Source: Burkholderiales bacterium UBA4615
GTDB taxonomy: Bacteria; Pseudomonadota; Gammaproteobacteria; Burkholderiales; Burkholderiaceae_E
Direction: 5' to 3'
DNA: 64,000 bases
Assembly (NCBI GenBank): GCA_002386465.1
Contig: DGIT01000140.1
Coordinates: forward strand, 94,029-158,028
Shown here: positions 48,489 to 57,323 of the stretch, piece after piece
Layout of the letters: every line of letters starts with the position of its first letter
How positions within the stretch are numbered: position 1 is the stretch's first letter
Program-made: the position numbers and the translations under genes
The notes under the pieces: generated by a model
Databases searched by the model: none
Seen by the model: only the letters and a program-made list of their open reading frames with translations
Told to the model about the DNA's origin: nothing

Positions 48489-49130
48489 ATGAAACGCATC
48501 CTTCGCCCCCTGATGCTGCGTACCGCGTGTGTGCTGTCCACCCTGATCACTGCAGGCCTGCTTCCATGGTCTGCAAGCCATGCGCAAACGGCTGCAGCAA
48601 CGCCTGGCGCCTCGGTGACCAAGGCTGCGGCCGGCACCGACAACAAACTTGCGCTCGCCCGAGTCGCCAGGGTCACGGCGGTGGTCGAATCCAAGGACGA
48701 TGCCGCCCGCAGTCTTGTGCTGCGCGGCCCGCGCGGGCGCACGCTCGCGGTCACGGCAAACGAGGGGGTCAGCAATTTCGACGCCATCAAGGTGGGCGAC
48801 AAAGTCAGCGCCAAAGTCAGCGAGGCCGCCACGGTATCGGTGCGCAAAGGGGGCGATGGCATCCGCGAGAGCGCCGTGCGCGAAGGCGTGGCCAGTAGCG
48901 CAGGAGACGCGGGCGCCGGTGCGGCTGCAGCCCGCATGACCACGGTGGTCGCCAACGTCTGGGCGATCGATCGCAAGAAGCAGGTGCTGTCGCTGCGCGG
49001 CCCGAAGGGCAACGTCACCGACGTCGTGGTCAATGACCCTGCGAGCCTGAAGGGGCTGGCCATCGGTGATCAACTCGAAGTGAAATACGTCGAGGCGGTC
49101 GCGCTGGGCATCACCCGTTTGCCGAAGTAA
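48489..49130 (+). CDS. secreted protein with two internal repeats, function unknown
   Basis: A 213-residue exported protein. The signal peptide (residues 1-32) ends in SHAQ. Two copies of a 60-residue beta-rich unit follow, at about residues 59-118 and 150-208, recognisable by [12 protein letters not shown] and [12 protein letters not shown] and by the shared [11 protein letters not shown] / [12 protein letters not shown] do not recognise a characterised family; the units resemble small OB-like or DUF5666-like beta barrels. It is between a VanZ-like gene and ychF. Confidence 0.75.
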   Translation: MKRILRPLMLRTACVLSTLITAGLLPWSASHAQTAAATPGASVTKAAAGTDNKLALARVARVTAVVESKDDAARSLVLRGPRGRTLAVTANEGVSNFDAIKVGDKVSAKVSEAATVSVRKGGDGIRESAVREGVASSAGDAGAGAAAARMTTVVANVWAIDRKKQVLSLRGPKGNVTDVVVNDPASLKGLAIGDQLEVKYVEAVALGITRLPK

Positions 49131-49143
49131 ACCTGGAGTTCAC

Positions 49144-50238
49144 ATGTCTTTGCAATGCGGCATCGTCGGTCTGCCCAACGTCGGCAAGTCCACGCTCTTC
49201 AACGCGCTTACCAAGGCCGGCATCGCCGCCGAAAACTACCCGTTTTGCACGATCGAGCCGAACGTTGGCATCGTCGAGGTGCCCGATCCGCGCCTGGGTG
49301 CGCTGGCGGGCATCGTCAAGCCCGAGCGGGTCATGCCCGCCACCGTCGAGTTCGTCGACATTGCGGGCTTAGTGGCCGGTGCGTCCAAGGGCGAAGGCCT
49401 GGGCAACCAGTTTCTGGCCAACATCCGCGAAACCGATGCCATCGTGCATGTGGTGCGCTGCTTCGAAGACGAGAATGTGGTGCATGTCTCGGGCCGGGTC
49501 GATCCGCTTTCCGACATCGAGGTGATCAACACCGAGCTGGCCCTGGCCGATATGGCCACGGTCGAAAAGACCCACGCCAAATACACCAAGCAGGCGCGCG
49601 CAGGCGGTGACAAGGAAGCTGCACGGCTGGTGGCCGTGCTCGAAAAATGCCTGGTGGTTTTGAATGAAGCCAGGCCAGTGCGCTCACTGGACCTGTACGA
49701 AGAAGAGAAAGCTCTCATCAAACCCCTGTGCCTGATCACCGCCAAGCCCACCATGTACGTGGCCAACGTGCGCGACAACGGGTTTGAAAACAACCCGCAC
49801 CTCGATGCCGTGAAAAAAATGGCCGAGGCGGAAAAATCCGTGGTGGTGCCAGTGTGTGCCGCCATTGAAGCCGAGATCGGCGACATGGACGACGCCGACA
49901 AGGCAGTCTTCCTAGCCGACATGGGCATGACCGAACCGGGGCTCAATCGCGTGATCCGCGCAGCCTTCACACTGCTGGGTCTGCAGACCTATTTCACCGC
50001 AGGCGTGAAGGAAGTGCGCGCCTGGACGGTACGGGTCGGCGCTACCGCCCCCCAAGCAGCCGCGGTGATCCACACCGACTTCGAAAAAGGCTTCATCCGC
50101 GCCGAGACCATCGCCTACGACGACTACATCACCTGCAAAGGCGAGAGCGGCGCGAAAGAGAAAGGCAAGATGCGACTGGAGGGTAAGGACTATGTGGTGC
50201 ATGACGGCGATGTCATGCACTTCCGCTTCAACGTCTGA
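49144..50238 (+). CDS. ychF: redox-regulated ATPase YchF
   Basis: YchF (OLA1 family) is an Obg-like P-loop NTPase that hydrolyses ATP and binds ribosomes. The 364-residue protein has [32 protein letters not shown], the [20 protein letters not shown] switch region, the coiled-coil insert and the C-terminal TGS domain ([15 protein letters not shown]). The start is 14 bases after the previous gene. Confidence 0.97.
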   Translation: MSLQCGIVGLPNVGKSTLFNALTKAGIAAENYPFCTIEPNVGIVEVPDPRLGALAGIVKPERVMPATVEFVDIAGLVAGASKGEGLGNQFLANIRETDAIVHVVRCFEDENVVHVSGRVDPLSDIEVINTELALADMATVEKTHAKYTKQARAGGDKEAARLVAVLEKCLVVLNEARPVRSLDLYEEEKALIKPLCLITAKPTMYVANVRDNGFENNPHLDAVKKMAEAEKSVVVPVCAAIEAEIGDMDDADKAVFLADMGMTEPGLNRVIRAAFTLLGLQTYFTAGVKEVRAWTVRVGATAPQAAAVIHTDFEKGFIRAETIAYDDYITCKGESGAKEKGKMRLEGKDYVVHDGDVMHFRFNV

Positions 50239-50269
50239 CGGTCGGGGCGGATTTCGGCGGTCCTCGCGG

Positions 50270-50332
50270 GACCTCTTCGGAATCGCAGCCTTAAGCGGCT
50301 CGGAGGTCTGATTCCACTTCGATGCGGAATCA
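50270..50332. terminator. paired hairpins between convergent ychF and methyltransferase genes
   Basis: GACCTC (50270-50275) pairs with GAGGTC (50303-50308), directly followed by a 7-bp stem TGATTCC/GGAATCA (50309-50315 with 50326-50332). The genes on both sides end here, so a two-way terminator is plausible. No T tract is present on either strand. Confidence 0.4.
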
Positions 50333-50340
50333 TGAATGAA

Positions 50341-51069
50341 TCAGTCCCGCTTGCGGAACACCACAACATGTTGCCAGGGCAGAGTGCTCACCGTGCGCTC
50401 CCAGTCCAGAGTAAAGACCGCGGCCTCGCGCTTGATCTGCGCCTCGCTCATCTTGTGCAGCGGCTTGATCGGCACGGTCGGGTCCTCGGCCTTGTACTCG
50501 ACGAAAACAATGCGGCCGCCTGGCTTGAGGGCCTTCATGATGCTGGCCATGATCTCGTACGGGTAGGAAAGCTCGTGGTAGACGTCGACCATGATTGCTA
50601 GATCGACCGACGACGCGGGCAGCCTGACGTCGTCAACGCTGCCAAGCCGCGCCTCGATCTGCGTCAGCCCGCTGCGCTTCACGCCCGCCTGCAGCAGACT
50701 GATCATCTCTGGCTGCAGATCGACAGCCCAAACTTTGCCGCCCGGCATCACTGCCTGCGCCATTCGCCGCGACAGGTAACCCGTGCCCGCGCCGATATCG
50801 GCCACCACCATGCCAGCCTGCAGTTGGAGTGCGGCCAGCAAAAGGTCGGTGCGCTCTTCGCGATCACGCTCTGCGCGCTCGAGCCAGGCGGCGCCCTGCC
50901 AGCCCATCACTGCCGAGATCTCGCGCCCCATGTAGCGCTTGCCGATGCCGTCTGCGCTGGCAGTCATGGGGCTGTAGCGCTCTGAGGAAGCAGCGGATTG
51001 AGCGAGCGCCGTGCTGTTTGCCAGCAGCAACGCGACCCAAATGGTCCGCCAAAAAAATGGATGCGTCAT
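50341..51069 (-). CDS. exported class I SAM-dependent methyltransferase
   Basis: A 242-residue protein with a Rossmann methyltransferase core: motif I VVADIGAGTGYLS (D91-S100), acidic motif II VWAVDLQPEM, and VDLAIMVDVYHEL. Unexpectedly, residues 1-24 are a signal peptide (a hydrophobic TIWVALLLANSTALAQ), so the enzyme would be placed in the periplasm, where SAM is not known to be plentiful. Family relatives with the YMGREISAVMGWQGAAWLERAERDREE stretch share this. Substrate unknown. Confidence 0.85.
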   Translation of the reverse strand: MTHPFFWRTIWVALLLANSTALAQSAASSERYSPMTASADGIGKRYMGREISAVMGWQGAAWLERAERDREERTDLLLAALQLQAGMVVADIGAGTGYLSRRMAQAVMPGGKVWAVDLQPEMISLLQAGVKRSGLTQIEARLGSVDDVRLPASSVDLAIMVDVYHELSYPYEIMASIMKALKPGGRIVFVEYKAEDPTVPIKPLHKMSEAQIKREAAVFTLDWERTVSTLPWQHVVVFRKRD

Positions 51070-51132
51070 CGCGTTGCTAGAGCTAAGCCGCCGGCCTTTG
51101 CTGATGAAGGCAACGGTAGCCTTTCGTGCAAG

Positions 51133-51315
51133 TCAACGGGTGCGTGCATGAGGCACGGACTGGACTTGAACCTCATCAGCAGGCTCGATTGCAACTGGAT
51201 GGTTCAACGGGGTCTGGCACATCTTTTCGCCATCCCATTGTTGACCACACCAGCAGCGGCCCTCCAGATCGATAATGCAGGTACCACTGCCACAGCAGCG
51301 CGGGTCGTCATTCAT
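51133..51315 (-). CDS. small cysteine-rich protein of unknown function
   Basis: A 60-residue protein. Six Cys lie in the first 33 residues: RCCGSGTCIID, GRCWCGQQWDGEKMC. The pattern is compact and looks metal- or cluster-binding. The start is supported by AAGGA upstream of the ATG and I recall similar small proteins in other proteobacteria, without known role. It is 63 bases upstream of the methyltransferase gene on the same strand. Confidence 0.7.
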   Translation of the reverse strand: MNDDPRCCGSGTCIIDLEGRCWCGQQWDGEKMCQTPLNHPVAIEPADEVQVQSVPHARTR

Positions 51316-51466
51316 GTGAAGGAGTCCTTGTATCCAGAGGGGCAGCCAAGATTCGGCTCAGCATAGCAAGCCCGCGCCAGCATCCACCAAGCCAGGGGCT
51401 GTTCTCAGTTAACTTCAGGTGATAAAACCACCGGGCAGGTCAATACTGACCCGGGCCTGCGCAAGC

Positions 51467-52099
51467 TCAATCGCCCAGATCAACGACCCCGGTCAGCACG
51501 GCCTCCGACAGCCCTTCGGGCAATGTGTAGTCCGCGATGACCCAGGCTTGCAGCGCTTGCGCCGCCTTCTCAGTCAGGAACTCGCTCAGCGCCCGGCATG
51601 ACGTTGCATCCAGTGCCGCATACGGCATATCGAGGAGCACCAGCTCGGCATCCCCCGCCAATGCGGCCGTGAGCCACAGCTTGCGGCGTGTGCCCGTCGA
51701 CAACATGAAGAGCGACTTCTCCAGATGCGCGTTCAGGGCGAGGGTTTCGAGACAGCGGCGCGCCATGCGCTCATCCCACTGCGAACAGACTGCGCGTCGA
51801 TCCTGCAGCCACTGACTCGCGGTCTGCGTGCCGCTGGACGCTGCATCAGGATCAACCCAATACACCGTCTGCACGGACCGATGCAGCACACCGCCGCTGG
51901 GTGCCAGTACGCCTGCCATCATTTGCAGCAGGCCAGTCTTGCCGCGCCCGTCGCCGCCTCGCACCAGGGTCAGGCCCGGATACACCGCGAACGACAGCTC
52001 GGTGAACACCACCGCACCCGGGTACACCAAGGCCAGGCGCTCGGCGCGAAGCACGGGGGTTCCGCAGTCCTGAACATGGGGGCGTGAGGGGGTGTTCAT
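51467..52099 (-). CDS. degenerate ABC-type ATP-binding protein
   Basis: A 210-residue ABC ATPase, CcmA-like in size. Walker A is intact (GGDGRGKT, residues 48-55). The signature is altered to LSTGT (133-137), Walker B ends LLDMP with Met158 in place of the catalytic Glu, and the H-loop reads VIADYTLP with no His. It can likely bind ATP but hydrolysis should be poor. Its ATG overlaps the stop of the upstream membrane protein gene (ATGA). No ABC permease is nearby. Confidence 0.8.
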   Translation of the reverse strand: MNTPSRPHVQDCGTPVLRAERLALVYPGAVVFTELSFAVYPGLTLVRGGDGRGKTGLLQMMAGVLAPSGGVLHRSVQTVYWVDPDAASSGTQTASQWLQDRRAVCSQWDERMARRCLETLALNAHLEKSLFMLSTGTRRKLWLTAALAGDAELVLLDMPYAALDATSCRALSEFLTEKAAQALQAWVIADYTLPEGLSEAVLTGVVDLGD

Positions 52100-52878
52100 C
52101 GGGCAGGCGGCAAGCTGTTCTTGAGATCCAGAAACGGCTGCTGCGAGACACTGATGAAGCGACTCTGCGGGCGATCGAGGACGGCAATGAGGGTGACCAC
52201 CAGCGCGAAGGCGGCTGCCAGCACGGGCACCAGCCGCGAGCGCTTCGCTTCATCGACCGCATTGACGTATCCGATGGTCATGGCGCCCATCAGCAGCAAG
52301 ACCGCAAGCGCCGCCCAGATGCCGGTCGCAATGCGGTTCTGAAGCCCTATTGCAATGCGGTTGGATTGCAGATCGCCCAGCGCGTTGACAGCCTGCACCA
52401 GTTGCCCGGAGAGGTTCGTGTTCGGGTCACGTTGCGCATGGGCGAGCGCGGTTTGCCACAGCGCAGCCTGAATCGGTGGTGTTTGCCCGGCCGCTGCAAG
52501 CATCTGGGCCGGGTCGTGTGAGGCATGAGCCGCCAGCCGCACATCCACATACTGACGAATCAGCGCCTGCGCCTGCGGACGTTCAGCCGCGGGCAGGATA
52601 TCGAGCAGCTGATTCACGGCAGCGATGGCATTGGCCTCGTCGCGCACCAGGGTCGAGCGGGTGTCATAGCGGTCAGCCACCAGGCCGAAGGTAAAACTGA
52701 GAATGAAGGCGGTCAGGCCAGTCACCGCAGTCGAAATCACCGAGGCGGTTGATTGACGTTCGGTGTCACCCGCTCGGCCCGCGCCCAAAGCGCGACCGCC
52801 CTTCAAGCCCAGTTCAACGCCCAATGCCACCAGCGCGAAGGTCGCTGCAAAAACCAGCCAGATCGGGATGTCATTCAT
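52096..52878 (-). CDS. four-helix membrane protein, DUF4239/bestrophin-like
   Basis: A 260-residue membrane protein. Helices are seen at about 5-25, 44-66, 190-212 and 218-238, with a loop of 120 residues between the second and third. Layout and the ESLV-like second helix (TGLTAFILSFTFGLVADRYDTRSTLVRDEANAI) agree with the DUF4239, bestrophin-like group; function unknown. ATG 52878 is 20 bases after the ABC-F gene. Its stop overlaps the degenerate ATPase start. Confidence 0.78.
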   Translation of the reverse strand: MNDIPIWLVFAATFALVALGVELGLKGGRALGAGRAGDTERQSTASVISTAVTGLTAFILSFTFGLVADRYDTRSTLVRDEANAIAAVNQLLDILPAAERPQAQALIRQYVDVRLAAHASHDPAQMLAAAGQTPPIQAALWQTALAHAQRDPNTNLSGQLVQAVNALGDLQSNRIAIGLQNRIATGIWAALAVLLLMGAMTIGYVNAVDEAKRSRLVPVLAAAFALVVTLIAVLDRPQSRFISVSQQPFLDLKNSLPPAR

Positions 52879-52897
52879 CTGAAAACCATTCCATTGA

Positions 52898-54589
52898 TCA
52901 GTGCACGGCCACCTTGGCGCGTGTCGGCTCGCTGCTGCGCGCCTCATCACGCAGGCGCTTCGACTCCTCCAGCAGATAGGTCTGGTAGTCGTCCAGATCG
53001 CCTTCGAAGGGCGCGAGCGTCCCCCGCCCGATCAGCCAGAACTCATCGCACACACTGCGCAACAGCGCCCGATCGTGGCTCACCAGCATGAGCGTGCCTT
53101 CAAACTGATTGAGCGCCATGGCCAGGGCCTCGCGCGTGACCAGGTCCAGGTGGTTGGTGGGCTCATCGAGCAGCAGCAGGTTGGGGCGTTGCCAGACCAT
53201 CATGGCAAGCACCAGCCGCGCTTTCTCGCCGCCGCTCATCGTGCCCACCGCCTGACGGATCATGTCGGTGCCGAAATTGAAGCTGCCCAGAAAGCCGCGC
53301 AGGGCCTGCTCGCCGGAGGGCTCGCGCGATGCACCGCCCGCCTCGCGTGCCAAGCGGACCATGTGCTCAAGCGGCGTGTCCTGCGGTCTCAGCACATCAA
53401 GCTCCTGCTGCGCGAAATATCCGATCGTCAGGCCCTTGCCTTCGGTAATAGTGCCGCCTAGCGCATTCAGATCACGGGCGATCGTCTTGACGACGGTCGA
53501 CTTACCCTGCCCGTTGGCACCCAGAATGCCAATGCGCTGCCCCGCCAGCACTGAGCGGCTCACCTTGCGCACGATCACACGCGGCGCGCCCTCCACCACA
53601 TAGCCAAAGTCGGCGCCCGTGATCGAGAGCATGGGGTTGGGCAAGCGCTCGGGCTCCTTGAACGCAAATTCAAAGTCGGCCGTGGCCAGCATGGGCGCCA
53701 CTTTTTCCATGCGCTCGATCGCCTTCACACGGCTTTGTGCCTGCTTGGCCTTGCTGGCCTTCGCCTTGAAGCGATCGATGAACTTCTGCAGATGCGCAAT
53801 CTTGTCCTGCTGCTTGGCGAAGGCCGCCTGTTGCAGCAGCAGCTGTTCTGAGCGCATTTCCTCAAACTTGCTGTAGTTGCCGCCGTAACGCACCAGTTGC
53901 GCGTTATCGATATGCAGCGTCACTGAAGTCACTGCATCCAGAAATTCGCGGTCGTGGCTGATCACGATCATCGTGCCGGCATACGACTTCAACCACGCCT
54001 CCAACCAGACCAGTGCATCAAGATCTAGGTGATTGGTCGGTTCATCGAGCAGCAGCAGATCGCTGGGGCACATCAGCGCCCGCGCCAGTTGCAGTCGCAT
54101 GCGCCAGCCACCCGAAAAACTGTTCACCGGCTGCTCAAGCTCGTGCACCCCAAAGCCCAGCCCCAGGATCAGGGCCTGCGCACGCGCGCTGGCATCGTGT
54201 TCGCCTGCGTCGGCCAGATCGCTGTAGACATGCGCAATCGCCATGCCCGCTTCCTCGTCATTCGGGTCGGCGGCAAAACGGGTCTCGGCCGCCTCAAGTG
54301 CCGCGCGCAGTTCGGTGAGCCGTGTATCGCCCCCGATCACGAACGCGGTGGCGCCGTCCTCGGTCTCAGGCATGTCCTGCGCCACCTGAGCCAGGCGCCA
54401 TTGCCGCGGAAACGAAAAGTCACCGGCGTCTTCATGCAAGCTGCCGTTGAGCAGACCGAAGAGCGTGGATTTGCCCACCCCATTGCGCCCGACCAGACCG
54501 ACTTTCTCACCAGGGGTAATCGTGACCGAGGTGCGATCGAGCAGGACCTTGGCACTGCGGCGCAGGACCAGATTGCGAAGAGAGATCAA
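52898..54589 (-). CDS. ABC-F family ATPase
   Basis: A 563-residue soluble twin-cassette ABC-F protein. Both Walker A motifs (GRNGVGKST and GANGQGKST), both signatures (FSGGWRMRL and MSGGEKARL) and both LLDEPTNHLD Walker B motifs are intact, separated by a Lys/Gln-rich linker typical of ribosome-acting ABC-F proteins. Uup, YheS and EttA are the candidates; linker length favours a YheS/Uup-like protein. It starts a same-strand run into the membrane protein and degenerate ATPase. Confidence 0.92.
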   Translation of the reverse strand: MISLRNLVLRRSAKVLLDRTSVTITPGEKVGLVGRNGVGKSTLFGLLNGSLHEDAGDFSFPRQWRLAQVAQDMPETEDGATAFVIGGDTRLTELRAALEAAETRFAADPNDEEAGMAIAHVYSDLADAGEHDASARAQALILGLGFGVHELEQPVNSFSGGWRMRLQLARALMCPSDLLLLDEPTNHLDLDALVWLEAWLKSYAGTMIVISHDREFLDAVTSVTLHIDNAQLVRYGGNYSKFEEMRSEQLLLQQAAFAKQQDKIAHLQKFIDRFKAKASKAKQAQSRVKAIERMEKVAPMLATADFEFAFKEPERLPNPMLSITGADFGYVVEGAPRVIVRKVSRSVLAGQRIGILGANGQGKSTVVKTIARDLNALGGTITEGKGLTIGYFAQQELDVLRPQDTPLEHMVRLAREAGGASREPSGEQALRGFLGSFNFGTDMIRQAVGTMSGGEKARLVLAMMVWQRPNLLLLDEPTNHLDLVTREALAMALNQFEGTLMLVSHDRALLRSVCDEFWLIGRGTLAPFEGDLDDYQTYLLEESKRLRDEARSSEPTRAKVAVH

Positions 54590-54749
54590 AACAAAGCCGA
54601 TACGAAGGACGAACGAGGCGAGACGATACAGGCACTCGCAGCCCCCACCCCGATTCGCCCGCCCGGACCACCGGCGCCACCTCCCGGTCGCAACGGTTCA
54701 GACCGATCGCTGACCGCCTGAGCCGGGCACAGTCGGTCAGCTCATCGCA

Positions 54750-55940
54750 TCAGCAGCCGGCGCCGCCAATCACACCCTGAGCGGCGAGTTCGTTGATTTT
54801 CGCTTCCTCAAACCCGTGCTCACGCAGCACCTCTCGCGTGTGCTGGCCCAGTGCCGGCGAGGTGCCCTTGAAGGACCCGTCCACAAACGGCGCCATACCA
54901 GGCAGATTGGCCACCGGCACCGGGCGGGGCACGCCGGGTTGCGACAGCCAGGCCACTGCGTTGGTCTCGGTCACCTGCGGCTCCTTCACAAAATCCGCGT
55001 AGCGGTTGACGCGCTCGTGCATCACGTTCGCTTGCGCAAGGCGCGCACACCAGTGGGTCGAGTCTTGCGTTTTCAGGTGCGCACGCAGTTCGGTCACCAG
55101 TGCAGCCTCATGCTCAAAACGCCCGGCCACGGTTGCAAACCGCGCATCGGTCGCCCACTCGGGCCGCTCAAACGCTTCACACGCCGCACGCCATTCGCGG
55201 TCGTGAATCACGGCAATCGTGATCCAGCCATCGGCAGTCTGAAACGACCCACCCGGGACACCGCCCGGACGCACAGGGCCGCCTTCCAGAATGGCCGAGA
55301 TCATGCGAATGGCCTGCAATCCTGCGCCGCCTTGCATCAGGCTGGCATCCAGATAGCGGCCACGCGGCTCGCTGCGCCGCGCATACAAGGCCGAGGACAG
55401 CGCCTGAAACGCATAGAGCGAAGTGACCATGTCGACCGGAATGACCGGCACCCGATGCGGAATCCCGTCTTCGCCGTGATTTTCAGCAGTCAGGCCGGTG
55501 AAGGCCTGCAGCACCGGGTCCATGGCGGGTCGGCCTACCAGGGGGCCGCTCTGGCCAAAGCCCGAGATCGACAGATAAATGATGCCGGGCTCGCGTGCCG
55601 ACACCGCTTCATAGTCGAAGCCCAGCCGGCGAATGACTCCGGGGCGAAACCCCTCGATGAAGACATCGGCGCCCTGAATCAGCCGCCACAGCACCGACTT
55701 GCCGGCCTCTGTCTTCAAATCGAGGGCCACGCTGCGCTTGCCCAGATTGCCGATGACCGAAAACGCTGAATGGTCGCCGTAGCGCTTGCCCAGGACCCGG
55801 CTCCAGTCGCCCTCGCCCGTACCCTCCACCTTGATCACCTGCGCCCCCTGCTGGGCGAGCAGCATCGCGCTGTACGGGCCGGCAATGCCCTGGCTCAGGT
55901 CGACCACTTTCAGGCCTGCAAACGGTGCGTCATAACTCAT
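54750..55940 (-). CDS. class III CoA-transferase, CaiB/BaiF family
   Basis: A 396-residue family III CoA transferase: FAGLKVVDLSQGIAGPYSAMLLAQQGAQVIKVEG at the N-terminus, RSVALDLKTEAGK, and the catalytic Asp in GRPAMDPVLQAFTGLT. Such enzymes move CoA from a donor acyl-CoA onto a carboxylic acid through an aspartyl anhydride. ATG 55940 follows AGAGGAACACAAC. It is divergent from an acyl-CoA dehydrogenase gene and probably belongs to the same pathway. Substrate unknown. Confidence 0.92.
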   Translation of the reverse strand: MSYDAPFAGLKVVDLSQGIAGPYSAMLLAQQGAQVIKVEGTGEGDWSRVLGKRYGDHSAFSVIGNLGKRSVALDLKTEAGKSVLWRLIQGADVFIEGFRPGVIRRLGFDYEAVSAREPGIIYLSISGFGQSGPLVGRPAMDPVLQAFTGLTAENHGEDGIPHRVPVIPVDMVTSLYAFQALSSALYARRSEPRGRYLDASLMQGGAGLQAIRMISAILEGGPVRPGGVPGGSFQTADGWITIAVIHDREWRAACEAFERPEWATDARFATVAGRFEHEAALVTELRAHLKTQDSTHWCARLAQANVMHERVNRYADFVKEPQVTETNAVAWLSQPGVPRPVPVANLPGMAPFVDGSFKGTSPALGQHTREVLREHGFEEAKINELAAQGVIGGAGC

Positions 55941-56012
55941 GTTGTGTTCCTCTTGGGACAGACGGGCTGACAATACGGCCTGACGGACACAACGACTACT
56001 GAGGAGACCGAC

Positions 56013-57299
56013 ATGGCCTGGGATTTCGAAACCGACGACGCTTATCAGGCGCAACTCGAATGGGTAGATCGCTTCGTTCGCGAAGAAATCGAGCCGCTGG
56101 ACCTGGTGCTGGGCCATCCGGCCAATGTCACCGACCCGCGGCGCAATGCGCTGGTGCGCCCGCTGCAGCAGGAAGTGCGTCGCCGCAAACTGTGGGCCTG
56201 TCACCTGGGCCCCGAACTGGGCGGCCAGGGCTACGGTCAGGTCAAACTCGCCCTGCTCAACGAAATCCTGGGCCGCTCCCAGTACGGCCCCACGGTATTC
56301 GGGTGTCAGGCGCCCGACAGCGGCAATGCCGAGATCCTTGCCCACTACGGCACCCCCGAGCAAAAGCGCCGCTTTTTACAGCCGCTCCTGGATAACGAGA
56401 TCGTCTCGTGCTTTGCCATGACCGAGCCACAGGGCGGCGCCGACCCCAAAGTGTTCAAGACCCGTGCCGTGCGTGAGGGCGACGACTGGGTGATCAGCGG
56501 CCAGAAATGGTTCGCCTCACATGCGCGCTATGCCGAATTCCTGATCGTGATGGCGGTCACCGACCCCGACGCTTCGCCCTACAAGACCATGTCGATGTTC
56601 ATCGTGCCCCGGAACACGCCGGGGCTCGAGTTCGTGCGGGATGTGGGCTTTGCAACCGAGAAAACCCCCACGCATGCCTACCTGAATTTCGATCAGGTGC
56701 GTGTGCCGGCCGACCACATGCTAGGCGGGCGCGGCGAAGCCTTCGTCGTGGCGCAGGTGCGGCTGGGCGGCGGGCGCATTCACCATGCCATGCGCACCAT
56801 CGGCGAGGCGCGCCGCGCTTTGGACATGATGTGCGAGCGGGTCATCTCACGTCGCACGCAGGGCGAGCGGCTGGCCGACAAGCAGATGGTGCAGGAGCGC
56901 CTGGCCGATTCCTGGATCGAACTGGAGCAGTTCCGGCTGCTGGTGCTGCGCACCGCCTGGCTCATCGACAAGCACAAGGACTACAAAAAGGTGCGCAAGG
57001 ACATTTCGGCCGTGAAGGCCGCCATGCCGAAGGTGCTGCATGACATTGCCTCGCGCGCGCTGCTGCTGCATGGCTCACTGGGCATCTCCGAGGAAATGCC
57101 CTTTGGCCACCTGGTGATGCAGTCGTTTCACGTGGGTCTGGCCGACGGCCCGGTGGAAGTGCACAAGGCCACGCTCGCCAAGCAGATGCTGCGCGACTAC
57201 ACCCCCAGCGAGACGCTCTTTCCCTCGTATCACCTGCCGCTGCGCCGCGAACAGGCCATCGAGAAATACCGCCAGGCGCTTGAGCACATCACTCTCTGA
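56013..57299 (+). CDS. acyl-CoA dehydrogenase, ACAD10/11-like
   Basis: A 428-residue flavoprotein. FAMTEPQGGADPKVFKTRAV is the acyl-CoA dehydrogenase signature, with the C-terminal GSLGISEEMPFGHL. Strings such as RLGGGRIHHAMRT and ADSWIELEQFRLLVLRTAWLID are typical of the ACAD10/ACAD11/LvaC group, which act together with a kinase on 4-hydroxyacyl-CoA. Such a kinase lies at 62-63 kb. Starts after GAGGAG. The monooxygenase gene begins 24 bases later. Confidence 0.92.
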   Translation: MAWDFETDDAYQAQLEWVDRFVREEIEPLDLVLGHPANVTDPRRNALVRPLQQEVRRRKLWACHLGPELGGQGYGQVKLALLNEILGRSQYGPTVFGCQAPDSGNAEILAHYGTPEQKRRFLQPLLDNEIVSCFAMTEPQGGADPKVFKTRAVREGDDWVISGQKWFASHARYAEFLIVMAVTDPDASPYKTMSMFIVPRNTPGLEFVRDVGFATEKTPTHAYLNFDQVRVPADHMLGGRGEAFVVAQVRLGGGRIHHAMRTIGEARRALDMMCERVISRRTQGERLADKQMVQERLADSWIELEQFRLLVLRTAWLIDKHKDYKKVRKDISAVKAAMPKVLHDIASRALLLHGSLGISEEMPFGHLVMQSFHVGLADGPVEVHKATLAKQMLRDYTPSETLFPSYHLPLRREQAIEKYRQALEHITL

Positions 57300-57323
57300 T
57301 TCTCCACGCGTGCGCGCACTCCC

